From Dentipellis sp. KUC8613 (lineage: Eukaryota > Basidiomycota > Agaricomycetes > Russulales > Hericiaceae): 25,292 bases of DNA. Below are positions 8,003 to 18,570 of this stretch, in pieces. The stretch covers positions 53,739-79,030 of the forward strand of contig NSJX01000086.1 of the NCBI GenBank assembly GCA_002286715.1, given 5' to 3'. Made by a program: the position numbers and the translations under genes. Numbering within the stretch: position 1 is the stretch's first letter; every line of letters begins with the position of its first letter. The notes beneath the pieces are model-generated. The model saw only the letters and a list, made by a program, of their open reading frames with translations. It did no database searches and was not told the DNA's origin.

Positions 8003-10446
8003 CTATGTGGGATTATGACTCCGGTACCATTGCAACTCAGCCTTCATGGAGCCAATTTCGTCCTCTAGCTGCTCCTTCTCGGCCGCGAGTTGTAAGGCTT
8101 TGTCCTTGTTCTCCGATGCTTGAGCTTTTCTTTCTTCTTTCTCTTGCATTTCAGTCTGTAACCTGATGTCAGTTCTTCCCAACTTATCGCGCGCTTCCTG
8201 CAAATCGACCGTTAGGCGTCCCTTCTCCACCTTACACTCCTGCAGCTCCTCTTTCGTCTGCCCAAATTCATACTTCATTGTCTGAAAGGTGCGGAGAGTG
8301 TTTTCTGTCCGCCGTTCCGCATCGTCCAGGGCTTGCTGAAAACTCTCCAATTTAGCAGACGCCGTCTGCAACTGAGATTGGAGTTCCCACTGTCTCTCCT
8401 TCAGTTCGCCATTCGCCTCCTTCAGCTCATGCACCACGTTCTGGGCTACCAACCGAAGCACTTCAGTTATATGCCAGCACTTCCACATAAGAAAAAATCT
8501 GGCATACCCGATCTCAGCACCTCGTCGTCGCTCGGGTTCCTGTCCATCCTCGGCGATGACAACTCCGTGACGACCTCAGCATACAACTCCCGAAAGCGCC
8601 GTGCCCTGCGTGCTTTTCGCAGTCTCCTGACATGCGCGTTCGCCGGCGACTCGACTGGCAAGGAAGGAGCCTCCTGAACGTGGCCTTCTGGGACGGCGCT
8701 GGGTTCCGCCGCCTCGTCCTCGCCCATGTTCGCCCGCTTGCTCGCGCGTTTGGTCGGCGCTTTCGCTTGCGTAGCGTCGCTAGGAGGGGATGCGGAGGCT
8801 TTGCGCTTCTCCAGCTTCGGAGGTGCAGCAGGAATCCGAAATACCGCGTTCGTTCCGGCCATCTGACGACTGGGCGTGCGGGAAGGTATTTGCGATGACC
8901 CACGAAGCGATGCTGTGGTGTTTGCGGCGACTCGCGAGGGCTGCGGCGTAAGAGAATCCGGACGGACAGTGAATGCCACGGATTGGTATTGCGGGACCCT
9001 GCTTCTTGTATAAAGACTGCCTCCCACGGGTATCAATAGACCTGTCTGCGGAAAGGTCCCGAAAGGGGAGTATGAGAGTTCCGCTTCCACAGGCGGAGGA
9101 GGCATCCCCTGGTACGGTGGTTCTGCGTTCGTCGCGGACTGGGACCGATCCTGGTTGTCATTGTCTGGCAGAATAGCGCCATGGGCCGGCGTTGCATCAG
9201 TGGAGGCCACTGCAGGCGGCGGAGCTGTTGGCGGCGCTACATCGTCTACAGAGAAGCGAAACACGGACGAAGCGTCGGGACTCTGTCGGGGATAGCTAGA
9301 CCAGCTGTCTGCAGTAGCGTAGTACGGAGTCTGGTTTCCGGTGCTGTCGCTGTAGCCTGGCATAGGCATTGCAGCCACCTGAGAAGAGCTGCGCCATGCG
9401 GGAAAGTTTACGACGGCGGGTGACGGCGGAGGCGGCTGATAGTATGACGATGGTGGCTGCAGAGCTGTTCCTGCAGGCTGAAAGGGGACTTGGCGATCGC
9501 TAGCCAAGTTCCCATGGTACAGACCACGAGGGCCATCCACGCGGGGTGTTGCAGCAATGGGACGAGGTAAGGAAGATGTCTGCACAAGACCTGGAGCGTC
9601 AAACGATAAAGATGAGGGTGCAATCGACGCCGAGGCCGGGTCCCAAAGTGCACCAGTTGTCGACGAAGAGGACGTGTCGCTGACCTTCTGTGTTGGCGGA
9701 GAGAACGTCGGCGTCGCATGTACTGGTGAGTTAATCGAAGGCGCAGCGTGAGCCTTCGACGCGAGCCGTAGGGACACCATCGACGATGCAGAAGATGCTG
9801 GACGAGATCTTGAAGCAGAGCGCGAAAGCCGCCGAAGAGAGGGAGGACATGAGGGCGGAGCCACTGCTGTAGAAGCACCTATCGGCACATGCTGCGCGGT
9901 CCCTTCTCGACGCTGGTCCTCCGGGAGTGGGACATCTGCTGCATCGTTATTAAAAAACCGAAGATAGGCCTCGTTCAGAGCAGGGTCGTAAGACGAGCCT
10001 GAACGAGATGCTGGTCTACAACGATGTCAGTCAGATTAACGCATCGAAACATGGATAATCAAGACTTACAGCTGTCTTGCATTCTGAGGCACGCTTTGGT
10101 TTGATAGAGCGTTCTCTCCTACAAATGACCCGGCCGTCCCCGGGGGGTGCGAGGGCAGGGCAGGCGTGTTCGGAGTGACTGAAAGCGTGGGAGGGCCGGG
10201 ATATTGTTGGTAGACGCCCTGCAGCACAGAATAGCGTGTCTCTCCCGTCGGTTGTTGCAAATAGTCGGGTTGACGGATTGTATGAGGACCCTTTGACAGA
10301 GGAGGATCTTGGCTACGGGGTGGAACGCATCGGTTACCAGATAGCGCGCGCACAGAGAAGACGGTGTATACTCACGGCCAAGACTGAGGTGCACTGTGCG
10401 CGGAAGCAGGATCAGGTTGATCGTTATGATCAGAAGGCGTCTGCAT
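8003..10446 (-). CDS. Gene B copy at 8-10.4 kb (B10): large disordered/coiled-coil protein, four exons
   Basis: Model in transcript order: exons 10446-10376, 10312-10070, 10015-8508 and 8460-8003. These sum to 2280 nt, exactly 759 codons plus stop. Introns: 10313-10375 (GTGAGT...CCGTAG), 10016-10069 (GTAAGT...TTGTAG) and 8461-8507 (GTATGC...ACTGAAG, 47 bp). Without the third intron the frame stops at 8467. Start MQTPSD is conserved in B24. Residues 1-500 are rich in Pro, Ser, Ala and Gln and look disordered. Basic clusters at ~506-535 (LEKRKAS..KRASKRA) and ~568-578 (RRLRKARRARR) could be nuclear localisation signals. Residues ~610-755 form a coiled coil rich in Glu, Lys and Gln, ending ELQWYRSHNPT. 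No homeodomain, kinase or enzyme motif is visible. Family unknown to me; probably a nuclear scaffold or regulator. Confidence 0.75.
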
Positions 10447-11220
10447 TGTATAAGAAACCTGGAGGCTAGTCAGTAAGCAAATGATTATCTGACATCACTG
10501 ACAGCTAACCTCGAAGAGCGAGAGTTGAAGAGCGAGTGGGCGAGGGCGAAAAGAGGGACCCTACGAGCATCTGAAGTCGCTCTCGTGCCATGTTATACGA
10601 AAGTACCCTGGTCCTTGTGGGAAGACGCCCCGAGGTCGATACCGAGCGACCAGAGCACGAGCCCCGTGCGCGTGCGACGTCCCCAGAAGCTTGAGCAGGT
10701 CGACCGCTGCAGAAAGCTAATAACCGACAGACGAACTTAGCTTTCTGAGAAGAGAAGGTTCAGGAGCTGCTTACCTGCTAACCATCGAGCTTCTTTTCGC
10801 CACGATGGTATCCTTGGACAACATACTGCATATCTCTGATATGTACGGATAGACATCGAATGCTTGGACGCTGTACGTAGTGCTACGTAGCTGTTATATA
10901 TGCGCGCGCCATGTGCTGGCATGTCGGAGTTGGGCGAAGTAGCGTACACTAGACGCGCGAGAAATCAGTATAAGGTTTGTGAGAAGACTACACAAAGCTG
11001 GCTTCAGGAAATGACGACGTACAATTGCCACTGCTTCCGTATCATCGATATGATGTCTCCAAGGCACAGAGCTGTGGAAAATATGGCGAGAGTGGACGGC
11101 CAGCAAGTAGAGCCTAGATACACCCCGAAACTCTATTCGTGAGAAGACGGCATGCACGTGAGCCACACACATCGATAGGTCGCCTTCTTTTGAGCGTCTA
11201 TGGTACGTAGTGATAGGGCA
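10447..11220 (-). promoter_or_regulatory. B10 5' leader intron and upstream region
   Basis: A 5' UTR intron is likely at 10459-10509 (GTTAGC...CTCCAG on the - strand), in the same place as in B24. Further upstream, TACGTA occurs twice (10874-10879 and 10884-10889) next to ttatatatgcgcgcgcc. This block is almost unchanged upstream of B24 (25221-25256). The TATATA near 10895-10900 is a candidate core promoter for - strand transcription. ORFs here are not conserved between copies. Confidence 0.5.
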
Positions 11221-11396
11221 GGGGGGTCGGAGGCTTGATTATGGGCATATGCCGAGGACGTGCTCGATTCTAATTCGATATGCTGTAGTCGGCGTGCGAG
11301 GAAGAGAAGTTATGGGACAGGGACTCGGGGTATGGTCATCAGAAAAAGAAGGTCGGCCTTGCAGACACAAAGGATCTTTCAACCAGCACTTATCTG
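11221..11396. other. Spacer downstream of the small gene
   Basis: Homology with the other B upstream regions fades near 11220. No feature is seen between there and the small gene's stop codon. Confidence 0.3.
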
Positions 11397-11758
11397 CTAC
11401 GATGGTGGTCGGCCCCTGGTCTTGTTGAGGAGCGAAACCAGAGACACATGTACATACGGTCCCAGGCGCGCATGACGGGTGGCCTGTAATTCACGTAGAC
11501 ACCTGTTCAAAATTTCGCACATGGAATGCGTATCAGGGGACACAGTTCGGCTGTTTTAGGTATGCTTGAGCCGGTTAGTGCGAAGAATGTAAAGAATACG
11601 TACCCCGAGGGTCTGCGCTGGAGAAGAAGAGGGTCGAGTAGATGCTGGATGACGATGGTAAAAGGTATAGAGTTCGGAGAACCCTCTTCGTGCAATGTCT
11701 TCAGGAATCTCGCGATGTATGAGTCTCTAAAACTTTGGCCTTGTAATGACTGTAGCAT
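11397..11758 (-). CDS. Small two-exon gene, unknown function
   Basis: Exons 11758-11604 and 11550-11397, 102 aa, starting MLQSLQGQSF and ending KTRGRPPS. The 53-bp intron (11551-11603) has a consensus GTACGT donor, a CACTAACC branch-type site and an AAAACAG acceptor, and the phases fit exactly. The product looks globular and fairly hydrophobic (IPFTIVIQHLLDPLLLQ), with no motif I recognise. It shares nothing visible with A or B. Support is the clean intron only, since there is no second copy in the window. Confidence 0.4.
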
Positions 11759-12229
11759 CGCTATGAAGGTAGTCTACAGGCCATCGTTTGGAGTAGTTGC
11801 TGGTTTGCATCGGGGCGATTTTATTTAGCGCCTGAGCCGGGTGTCTCCGAGCGCTGAACCCAGCCCGAGATCGCCGACAAGTGGCTTTGAACAGCCACTA
11901 TTCACGGTGAGTATGACATTGACAACTCATCCGAATCCCTTCAGCTCTCAATTTCACCAGCAGAGGAACTTCAATCACATACGGGCCACTGGAATTCATC
12001 AAGAGTCACCGCATAGAGGTGAAGCTTCATGCTGTTATAGGGCATACGCTACGTCCTGACCGACGATGCGACGTCCCTCCAAACTCAATTTTAGCGGCCT
12101 TTACTCTATACTTCTTGTGCTTCCAGGCACATCTCAGAAATTCCGGGAATCGGTCAGCATTTTCTCCTCCAAACTCCAGCCGTCGGCCTGGTAGAATCCT
12201 TCATATCGAACGACTCGTCTAATTAACAT
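11759..12229. other. Unassigned intergenic stretch
   Basis: Short ORFs only and no convincing splice chain. It may contain the promoter of the - strand gene at 11758. Confidence 0.3.
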
Positions 12230-13680
12230 GGCTAGCAAGATGCCGACCATGCGTGCGGCGCCCCGTACTGCGCTTGCCTTTCCCTCGCGATTGTCCGTAG
12301 GGTCGCTCGTCTTCAGTGAGCTCGAATGTTAGTAACGTAGGCAGTCAGCCTTTCGCCGAGGGAGACCAGCGGTACTCTAATCCGGCGCAACCTCAGTATC
12401 AGGAGAACGGCGCCCAGCTCACCTTTCGGGCGTTTTCATCGACTATCGCTGATCTCTACCACTGGCCGACTGCTACTACCTTCCCGTCCCTTCCTGTGAT
12501 TGTCCATCCTCCGCGCTGTTCGACGCCTACTTTATCGTTGCACACTTCTTCACGCCTTGCGCATTCGATCTCCTCGGCGCACGCTGCACTTCGCCTCCCT
12601 TTCACCACGAGTTTTGCTGCCACCTTCTACTGCAGCAAAGTCTACCTCGATAGCTCTTGTTTTCCGCTGGTGGCAATTGCTCTGACCCAATCTAGGGCGA
12701 TGTAACCTGCAGTCGCTCCGTTCGTGTCATAGGCCGCCTTCGTCTGAACTCCAGGGATCCTCCTCATAGGAGAGCGCACGTCATTCTGCTGGATATTCTA
12801 TGCCTTTTCCCCGATTGAACGGACGACCTCCAGCTCTTCTTCAGCCTCCTGAGTCTAATGATGTACCATTGCTTTCCACCCGTGTCGCATCTCCATTTCC
12901 TCCGCCTGCGATGCGTAATACAATCATCGATCATGGAATGCATTTCCAATGCCTGCTTCCGCATCGAGAGTATAGTCGATTCCCCACAGACGAGGGCGTT
13001 GATGAACTGTACGCTTTCTTCTATAACGACCACAGACGGCTTCCGCCTCACGCCGTGTCCTCTTACTCTTCCCTAGCGGGCGCTTTTCCGAACCTGGCCT
13101 CCAACTTCTCGCGCTGTGCATCCGCTTTGAGAGGCCATCGGGGGCTCGCAGGCCACCACCACTGACGAGGCGACATCGCGCGAGCTCCCACCTCCCTCTA
13201 CACCAGTCGTTGTGCCATTCCATCCATCCATCTGCCTACCTTAATCAACAGATGAGACAGTTGAAGACGACGTCGAGCGCAGTCGTCCCGACGTCCCCTG
13301 GACCTTCGCGATCGAAGCGCAAAGCTACTGCGCCAGGAACAAGGCAAGGCAAAACGCGAGCGAGACGGCGAGCCAAATGCACCGCGAAGGGAATGGGAAT
13401 GGCTGTACTTAGAGCACGAGCCAGAATCGGGCTTCGAAGGTGCGGACGCAAATGCTCCGATTATGGCCTCTGGCATGGGACACAGCAAAGTATTACCCAT
13501 ATTCTATATGATGGAGTTGCGGGGCTCATCGAACTCGAGCTACTCGAGACGTTCAGCCTCGATGGTGTACTCTAGCTAGGTATGTCATCTTCTATGTTTC
13601 AAGATACGCTCACGTTTACTCACGTCTCGTTCTCAGCCGTCGACTTTCTCAAAGCACGTATGAGTTCTTAGCAGCCAGTA
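12230..13680 (+). other. Unresolved, possibly eroded + strand gene
   Basis: Several adjoining + strand open stretches look protein-like but do not join into one frame. They start near an ATG at 12230 (MASKMPTMRAAP) and include 12339-12430 (EGDQRYSNPAQPQYQENG) and 12800-13160 (Pro/Ser-rich, LYAFFYNDHRRLPP). A basic stretch at 13252-13400 (SRSKRKATAPGTRQGKTRAR) follows, with two overlapping open frames. A good intron signature lies at 13580-13636 (GTATGT...CTCAC...CTCAG). The order, Pro/Ser-rich then basic, and the position tail to tail with the - strand coiled-coil gene at 13840 recall a B gene. I cannot align the sequences, so it may be a diverged or broken B relative, or unrelated. Confidence 0.25.
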
Positions 13681-13839
13681 CTGAGTTAACGCATTATCCA
13701 TTATCAAAGATTGTCATGACTACTATACAATCTATACGAGTGTCAGAGTGTTAGCCTACGATACCACGTTAAATAATGGAGATGAGTTACATGCGCACAA
13801 TTGGCCCTCTACTCCTGCATCGTGCATTACTAGCAAACC

Positions 13840-14576
13840 TCATTGATGGGTGTGCAGTGGTCCTTCCATGATTTTACGGGCACGTCGCCTATCATCACGG
13901 ACCTCTTCATTATGTGTATTGGTCTGCTGCCCTATGCGTTTAACCAGCTGCCTGTATTCGTTGAGTTCTTGTGCAGCCCGGTCAAGTTGCTGCGCCAATC
14001 GTCCCTGGGATTGTTGCACTGAGCTCACCACATTCCCAAACTCGTCCACACGTTGTAGATATGCCGCGGTCCTCCGGGCTATCTCTTCCTGTTTGCCTTG
14101 AATCCGAGCATCCAGTTCCTCGAGCGTCTTAATTCCTTGAGCCGCATCCACGCCATCGATATTTTGCTGATACACGCGAGACAGCCGCGCAGCTTCTTCA
14201 GCACCTTCACGTTTACGTCTGTGTTCCTCGGTCCAACGCTCGAGCTCTTGGCGCTCTTTCGAGAGAGTGGCCCAGAATTCTTCCTCCTTACGATACTGAT
14301 ATAGCGAGTCTAAGTGGGCCGTCATTTAGACAAAACATGAACGTTGACCTACCTTCTTCTCTAGCTGCTCCTTGACACTCGGAACGACGCTTTTCCTCGG
14401 TGGGCTAAGAAGACATGCACTATTTATACACCCTTGGACATTTGTCGTTGGTCTCGTAGTACATACCTTACCAATCGGGGGCTCTTCTGCGCCTTTGAAG
14501 CGCGTCTGCGATAGCGATCATGGGGTGGGTTCACCGTCGGATCCTCACGATCAGTGGCCGGAGTCAAAGCCGCCAT
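13840..14576 (-). CDS. Three-exon coiled-coil protein with A-like architecture (A14)
   Basis: Exons 14576-14472, 14404-14353 and 14309-13840, 208 aa; lengths sum to an exact reading frame. Intron 1 is 14405-14471 (GTAAGG...TTCTTAG). Intron 2 is only 43 bp (14310-14352; GTAGGT, CTAAA branch, ACTTAG). The start ATG (MAALTPATDR) gives a short Pro/Arg N-terminus with RYRRRASKAQKSPRL. From about residue 50 the protein is a long charged helix (KEEEFWATLSKERQELERW, then Glu/Arg/Gln-rich heptads) with a basic tail RDDRRRARKI. This matches the A genes in size, exon plan and layout, although direct identity is low. It lies in inverted orientation and lacks the AGLR end. Either a distant A paralogue or an independent coiled-coil gene. 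Confidence 0.55.
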
Positions 14577-16440
14577 CGATTCAATCTTCGAATGCATCTG
14601 CGTTCAAGCGATGGTTGTTCTTGGTCGCAGTCAAGGCTGTCAGAATGCGAGGTAGGTAGCGAAGACAAACGTACCCTGAGAGCGTGATGGCAGGTGTCGA
14701 AGATGCGCTGGTGAACAAGAAGAGAAAGGAGCTTATATATGAGAAGACAAGCTCACCTATCAGGGGACAAAGAGAAGATACAGACAAGGCGTGCGACGCG
14801 GTAGGAGAACAAGACAAGCCTATCGTAGACATCTTCCACAACTTTTCCCGTCGTTGCTGCACGGCACCTGAGTGGGCCACAGGGGTAGCAACACTGAGCG
14901 CACCGTCGCGCGCGGCTGGAGAGAGCGTTTCGAGTATTTACGGGCAACAGTTGCACATGTGGCCGCAGAGCAAGAAGCAAGCGTGAACTCAAGAACGCGG
15001 CGATTCGACAGTCGAGCACTCGCATTGCGCAGGGGCAACATGGCGAGACGTCAGCATGTGAGACGGCGGCACGACAGAGCTGGATCAGCCAGCACTAGCG
15101 AGTGGCGTGTTCCAATTACGACGGCCGTCGGGTCGTGCGCCGTAGCCGGGCCAGGCATTGCACGGTAGGCCGCAGACGCTACAGACACCACAGACCCCGA
15201 GCGACACGTCGATATTGGGCGCACGGCACGCGCGCTAGTGCGGCATGAAGCCGCTTCTACGTGCCCGATGAGGGAGGTTTACAGCCAAGGCATAAAATAT
15301 GGGTGCTCACCGTTACCCTCTCCGGCGCTGGTCAAGGCCGCCGTTGGCTTGTCAAGGACCACATGCGCTCCAAGTCTCCCATGGGCCATCGCGAGATTGG
15401 CCTTATGCGTGGCGAAGTGAACGTGCAGCGGGACCTCAGGAAAAGTGCAAGGAGGCCTTGCGGACGTCGGCCACAACCGGCGCGGGTCATGGAGAAAGTG
15501 TTACGATGAGGGTTTTAGCACCGTAGTCGGGCCAAGCATTGCACGCGAGGCCGCAGACACTACGATTGCTGCGAACCACTGCAGCGGACCCGCGACAATA
15601 GTTGAAGGGGGTTGCGTCTATGTCAACAGAGAGCTATGACGGAGATGCAGGAAGGGCAGGAATTGCAAGAGGGAGTACGCGGCTGGAAGCAGGAGGCGAT
15701 ATAGAGACACTCGAGGGCACCGATCCAGTGCGCGGACGCTGGTTCCCCCGAGGCTCTGGGGTTCCGGAGACTGACCGTTGGCTCTTTATAAACCTGAGGA
15801 TGAGACGCGTCTCAGCCGAGTCGCGTCTGTTTGGCGTATTCAACGAGCACAGCCACCACTGTAAACAACGCGTCTGGCTCGGCGCACGTGAGGCGGGCGC
15901 TTGTACGACTCCCATCGTGGCCATACAAGCGCCCATAGCCAAGACTTCGACCTCTCCTTCTGACTTCGGTCCGTCGCAGAATGTACCGCCGACAGCAGAC
16001 TTCGGAAAGACGGCCTCGGACGGTTACAGCAGGCCATGTACGATAGTGCAAGATTCAGACTTGCACCGTTGAAGGCCGTCTCTCACCAATTATTGCAAGT
16101 TGCACGGACCTCGCCGGCGAGTACCGACATACTCAGCAATTCCACCCACCCCGCTCATGGCACAACCCAATTCACTGTAATTTGGGTGCATCTTTCAGGC
16201 CTTTCCTTTACGGCATTGTCGCACCGTGCATCAAACGAGTGTCTGTGCTCTTCACGTTGCACTTAGGCTCAGCACTGAAGAGTGGTCTTGCGGGATCGTT
16301 GATCCTTGCAAGACTCGTGTCAAAGCACCTTGTCGATTCCTACTACTGTACGTCTATTGGCATCTATAGACTCTCGTCAGCATCACTCGCTCTTATGCAT
16401 ACCCCATCTGCCTCAATGTTGATGAATGTCTGGTGCGGGT
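14577..16440. other. Long stretch without a convincing gene
   Basis: GC-rich, with many short overlapping ORFs and no clear splice chain or motif. It contains a ~44-bp direct repeat (15141-15185 and 15522-15564; cgtag.cgggcca.gcattgcacg) spaced 381 bp apart. An imperfect hairpin lies at 16286-16313 (tcttgc.ggatc / gatcc..gcaaga). Confidence 0.4.
15141..15564 (+). repeat. Pair of ~44-bp direct repeats
   Basis: cgtagccgggccaggcattg at 15141 and cgtagtcgggccaagcattg at 15522, each continuing into gaggccgcagac..tac-like sequence. They are spaced 381 bp and about 85-90% identical by eye. Meaning unknown. Confidence 0.45.
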
Positions 16441-16985
16441 AGTAATCCATAACTCTTTTGCTAGGAAATATTTCACTTCGTTTCACTCTATTCTGAAGGG
16501 TGAAGCATCTTCCATTGTATCACAGATCTTATACACCCTCAAGCTCGACAATTGTGCGGCGGCATGAAGATGATGACGAAGGCCCTAGAAGACGAATCTT
16601 CGCCTTGTTTGGGAACAAGGGGCCCGGGCCGTTCGTCACGGATTTACTACAAGACCTCTCCCACTTCCTTCGAACTTCAAGAACTTCAGCAAGGCGCTTC
16701 TGTCTCCATAGCGACCATGAGAGTTTCCAGTATCATAGAGGGTTCCTAAGGTGAGTTACCTTGTTCTGTTGCGGGCATCTTAGCGTCATTCACCCGTCCG
16801 CCCGTTTCCTTTGTCCCCCAACGAGTAGTTCGCTATATATACTATACCTTTCTCTGCCATGCAGATGAAGGAGTTCTATCTCGAAGGTATGCATTCCTGG
16901 TTCAGTCTGCACGCCCGTTGGACTGTCGAATCTTGACGTTCGCTTCATACAGTAAAAGTCATTGAATCGGTGTTCTACCGTGCCA
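16441..16985 (+). promoter_or_regulatory. A17 upstream region and 5' leader
   Basis: Positions 16550-16630 (gtgcggcggcatgaag..ccctagaaga) match the A7, A19 and A21 leaders. Leader intron 1 starts at 16751 (aag|GTGAGT) and ends near 16825-16828. Leader intron 2 is 16887-16952 (GTATGC...CATACAG). Positions 16770-16864 are identical to 1-95. Confidence 0.5.
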
Positions 16986-17751
16986 ATGACCACACCCAAT
17001 CCCTTTCCCAGTTCTACAGTTCGTTCTGCAAACGCGTCGCCTGTCGTCGTTCGCCGACGCCCAAAGGAACCTCCGAAGGGCTCTCTGCCTGGCTCTACAA
17101 ATGCATCGCCTGTTGTTGTTCGCCGACGCCCGAAGGAGCGTCAGAAAGGCTCTCTACCGATATTTTCAAGGCCGGGGGTGTACAGGCCAAACCCTAAGCG
17201 TGCCGTGGCAACCACCTATCCGGTGAAAGGTAAAACTCGCGGCAAGGGCGCTGAGGGTTTGCTTTCGTGCCAGGTACGTCATATGTATCATTCTTTTTGG
17301 AGACGAAACTCATTCAGCATACCAGTCTGATGGTGAGGACGACACTGAACTATTGAACCGGTCTAAGGCCTTACGCCACGAATTGTGTGAAGATGCCCAG
17401 GGCATCCTCGATTTCTGGACAGACTTCACGGAACGTATGTCTGATGTATATCATGATAGCATGCTCAGGGGTGCTGACGTGGGTATGAAAGGTGCCAGCA
17501 ACTTTCGACAAGAGATGAAGGACGTCAGGGAAGATGCAGACAAAGACAGTGAAAGAGTTCAAGGAATCGTGAGGGAAGAACTCGGTAAAGTAGACAAGAT
17601 CAAAAAACGGCTTGCCGCAATGTATGAAGAAAGCGACCGGAAGGCCATTGAATACCGACAGCTTAGCAAAGCCCAGGATCAACAGCTCCATGAAGCCCAG
17701 GTAGAGTACCGTGAGGCTCGACGAGCGAATCGACGCGCTGGCCTGAGATGA
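16986..17751 (+). CDS. Gene A copy at 17 kb (A17) with duplicated basic motif
   Basis: Exons 16986-17273 and 17326-17751, 237 aa, the longest A copy. The intron 17274-17325 (CAG|GTACGT...ACCAG, 52 bp) is phase 0 and joins ..LLSCQ to SDGEDDTE. The basic motif ASPVVVRRRPKE..KGSLP occurs twice in tandem (about residues 16-35 and 40-59). The first copy resembles A1 and the second resembles A21 at the DNA level. The C-terminal charged helix ends RRANRRAGLR. The alternative intron (17435-17491: GTATGT...GCTGAC...GAAAG) is 57 bp, in frame and open; removing it gives 218 aa. It converges with a truncated B18, 82 bp between stop codons. Confidence 0.7.
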
Positions 17752-17833
17752 TACATGTCCTACATCTTATTGAACGGCGTAGTCAAATTGAAGTTGTATA
17801 TATATATATTCTTCGTACAAAAATTCTATAACA

Positions 17834-18570
17834 TCATGTGGGATTATGACTCCGGTACCATTGCAACTCAGCCTTCATGGAGCCAATTTCGTCCTCTAGC
17901 TGCTTCTTCTCGGCCGCGAGTCGTAAGGCTTTGTCCTTGTTCTCCGATGCTTGAGCTTTTCTTTCTTCTTTCTCTTGCATTTCAGTCTGTAACCCGATTT
18001 CGGTTCTTCCCAACTCATCGCGCATTTCCGGCAAATCCGCCGCTAGGCCGCCCTTCTCCGCCCTATACTTTTGCAGTTTCTCTTTCGTCTGCTCAAATCC
18101 ATACTTCATTGTCTGGAAGGTGCGGAGAGCGTTTTCTTTCCACCGATTCGCCTCGTCCAGGGATTGCTGCAAACCCTCCGATTCAGCAGACGCCGTCTGC
18201 ACCTGAGATTGGAGGTCCCACTCGCTCTGCTTCAGTTCGCCTTTCGCCTCCTTCAATTCGTCATTCGCCTCCTTCAATCCATGTCTCACGTTCTTGGCTA
18301 CCAACCGAAGCACCCTGCACATCCACATAATCGAAATCGAACATACACATTCTCAGCACCTCGTCGTCGCTCGGGTTCTTGTCCATTCTCGGCGATGAAT
18401 CGATGACAGCTCTGTCACAATCTCGTCATACAACTCCCGAAAGCGCCGCGCCTTGCGTGCGCCTCGCAGTCTCCTAGCATGCGCGGCGGCCGGCGACTCG
18501 ACTGGCAAAGAAGGAGCCTCCTGAATGGGGTCTTTTGGAACGGCGCTGGACACCGCCGCCTTGTCCGTGG
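17834..18570 (-). pseudogene. B18: B-gene C-terminal fragment
   Basis: Similar to the last third of B10 and B24: basic RRLRGARKARRFRELYDE, then a coiled coil, ending ELQWYRSHNPT with stop at 17834. Homology breaks off near 18568, where the next A leader begins, so the N-terminal two thirds and promoter are gone. An 8-bp insertion near 18394-18406 (ggcgatgaatcgatgacag versus ggcgacgacag in B24) shifts the frame. The coiled-coil portion (17834-18328) is still open. It has an extra repeat of the NDELKEAKGELK segment compared with B10. Confidence 0.75.

Noticed and set aside
8467..9888. 473-aa - strand ORF as a single-exon gene ending FFLCGSAGI
   Set aside because: The end is intron read-through. 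Removing 8461-8507 joins it exactly to the coiled-coil exon, and the upstream exons bring the total to a whole number of codons.
7242..10446. Mating-type (HD1/HD2-like) locus
   Set aside because: No homeodomain WF.N.R signature in any A or B product, and the genes converge whereas HD pairs usually diverge.
14684..16072. Many 60-156 aa ORFs on both strands
   Set aside because: They overlap in opposite strands and frames in GC-rich DNA, with no motif, splice chain or second copy to support them.
17803..17813. Short (TA)n tract after A17
   Set aside because: A few dinucleotide units only; a minor microsatellite with no evident role.
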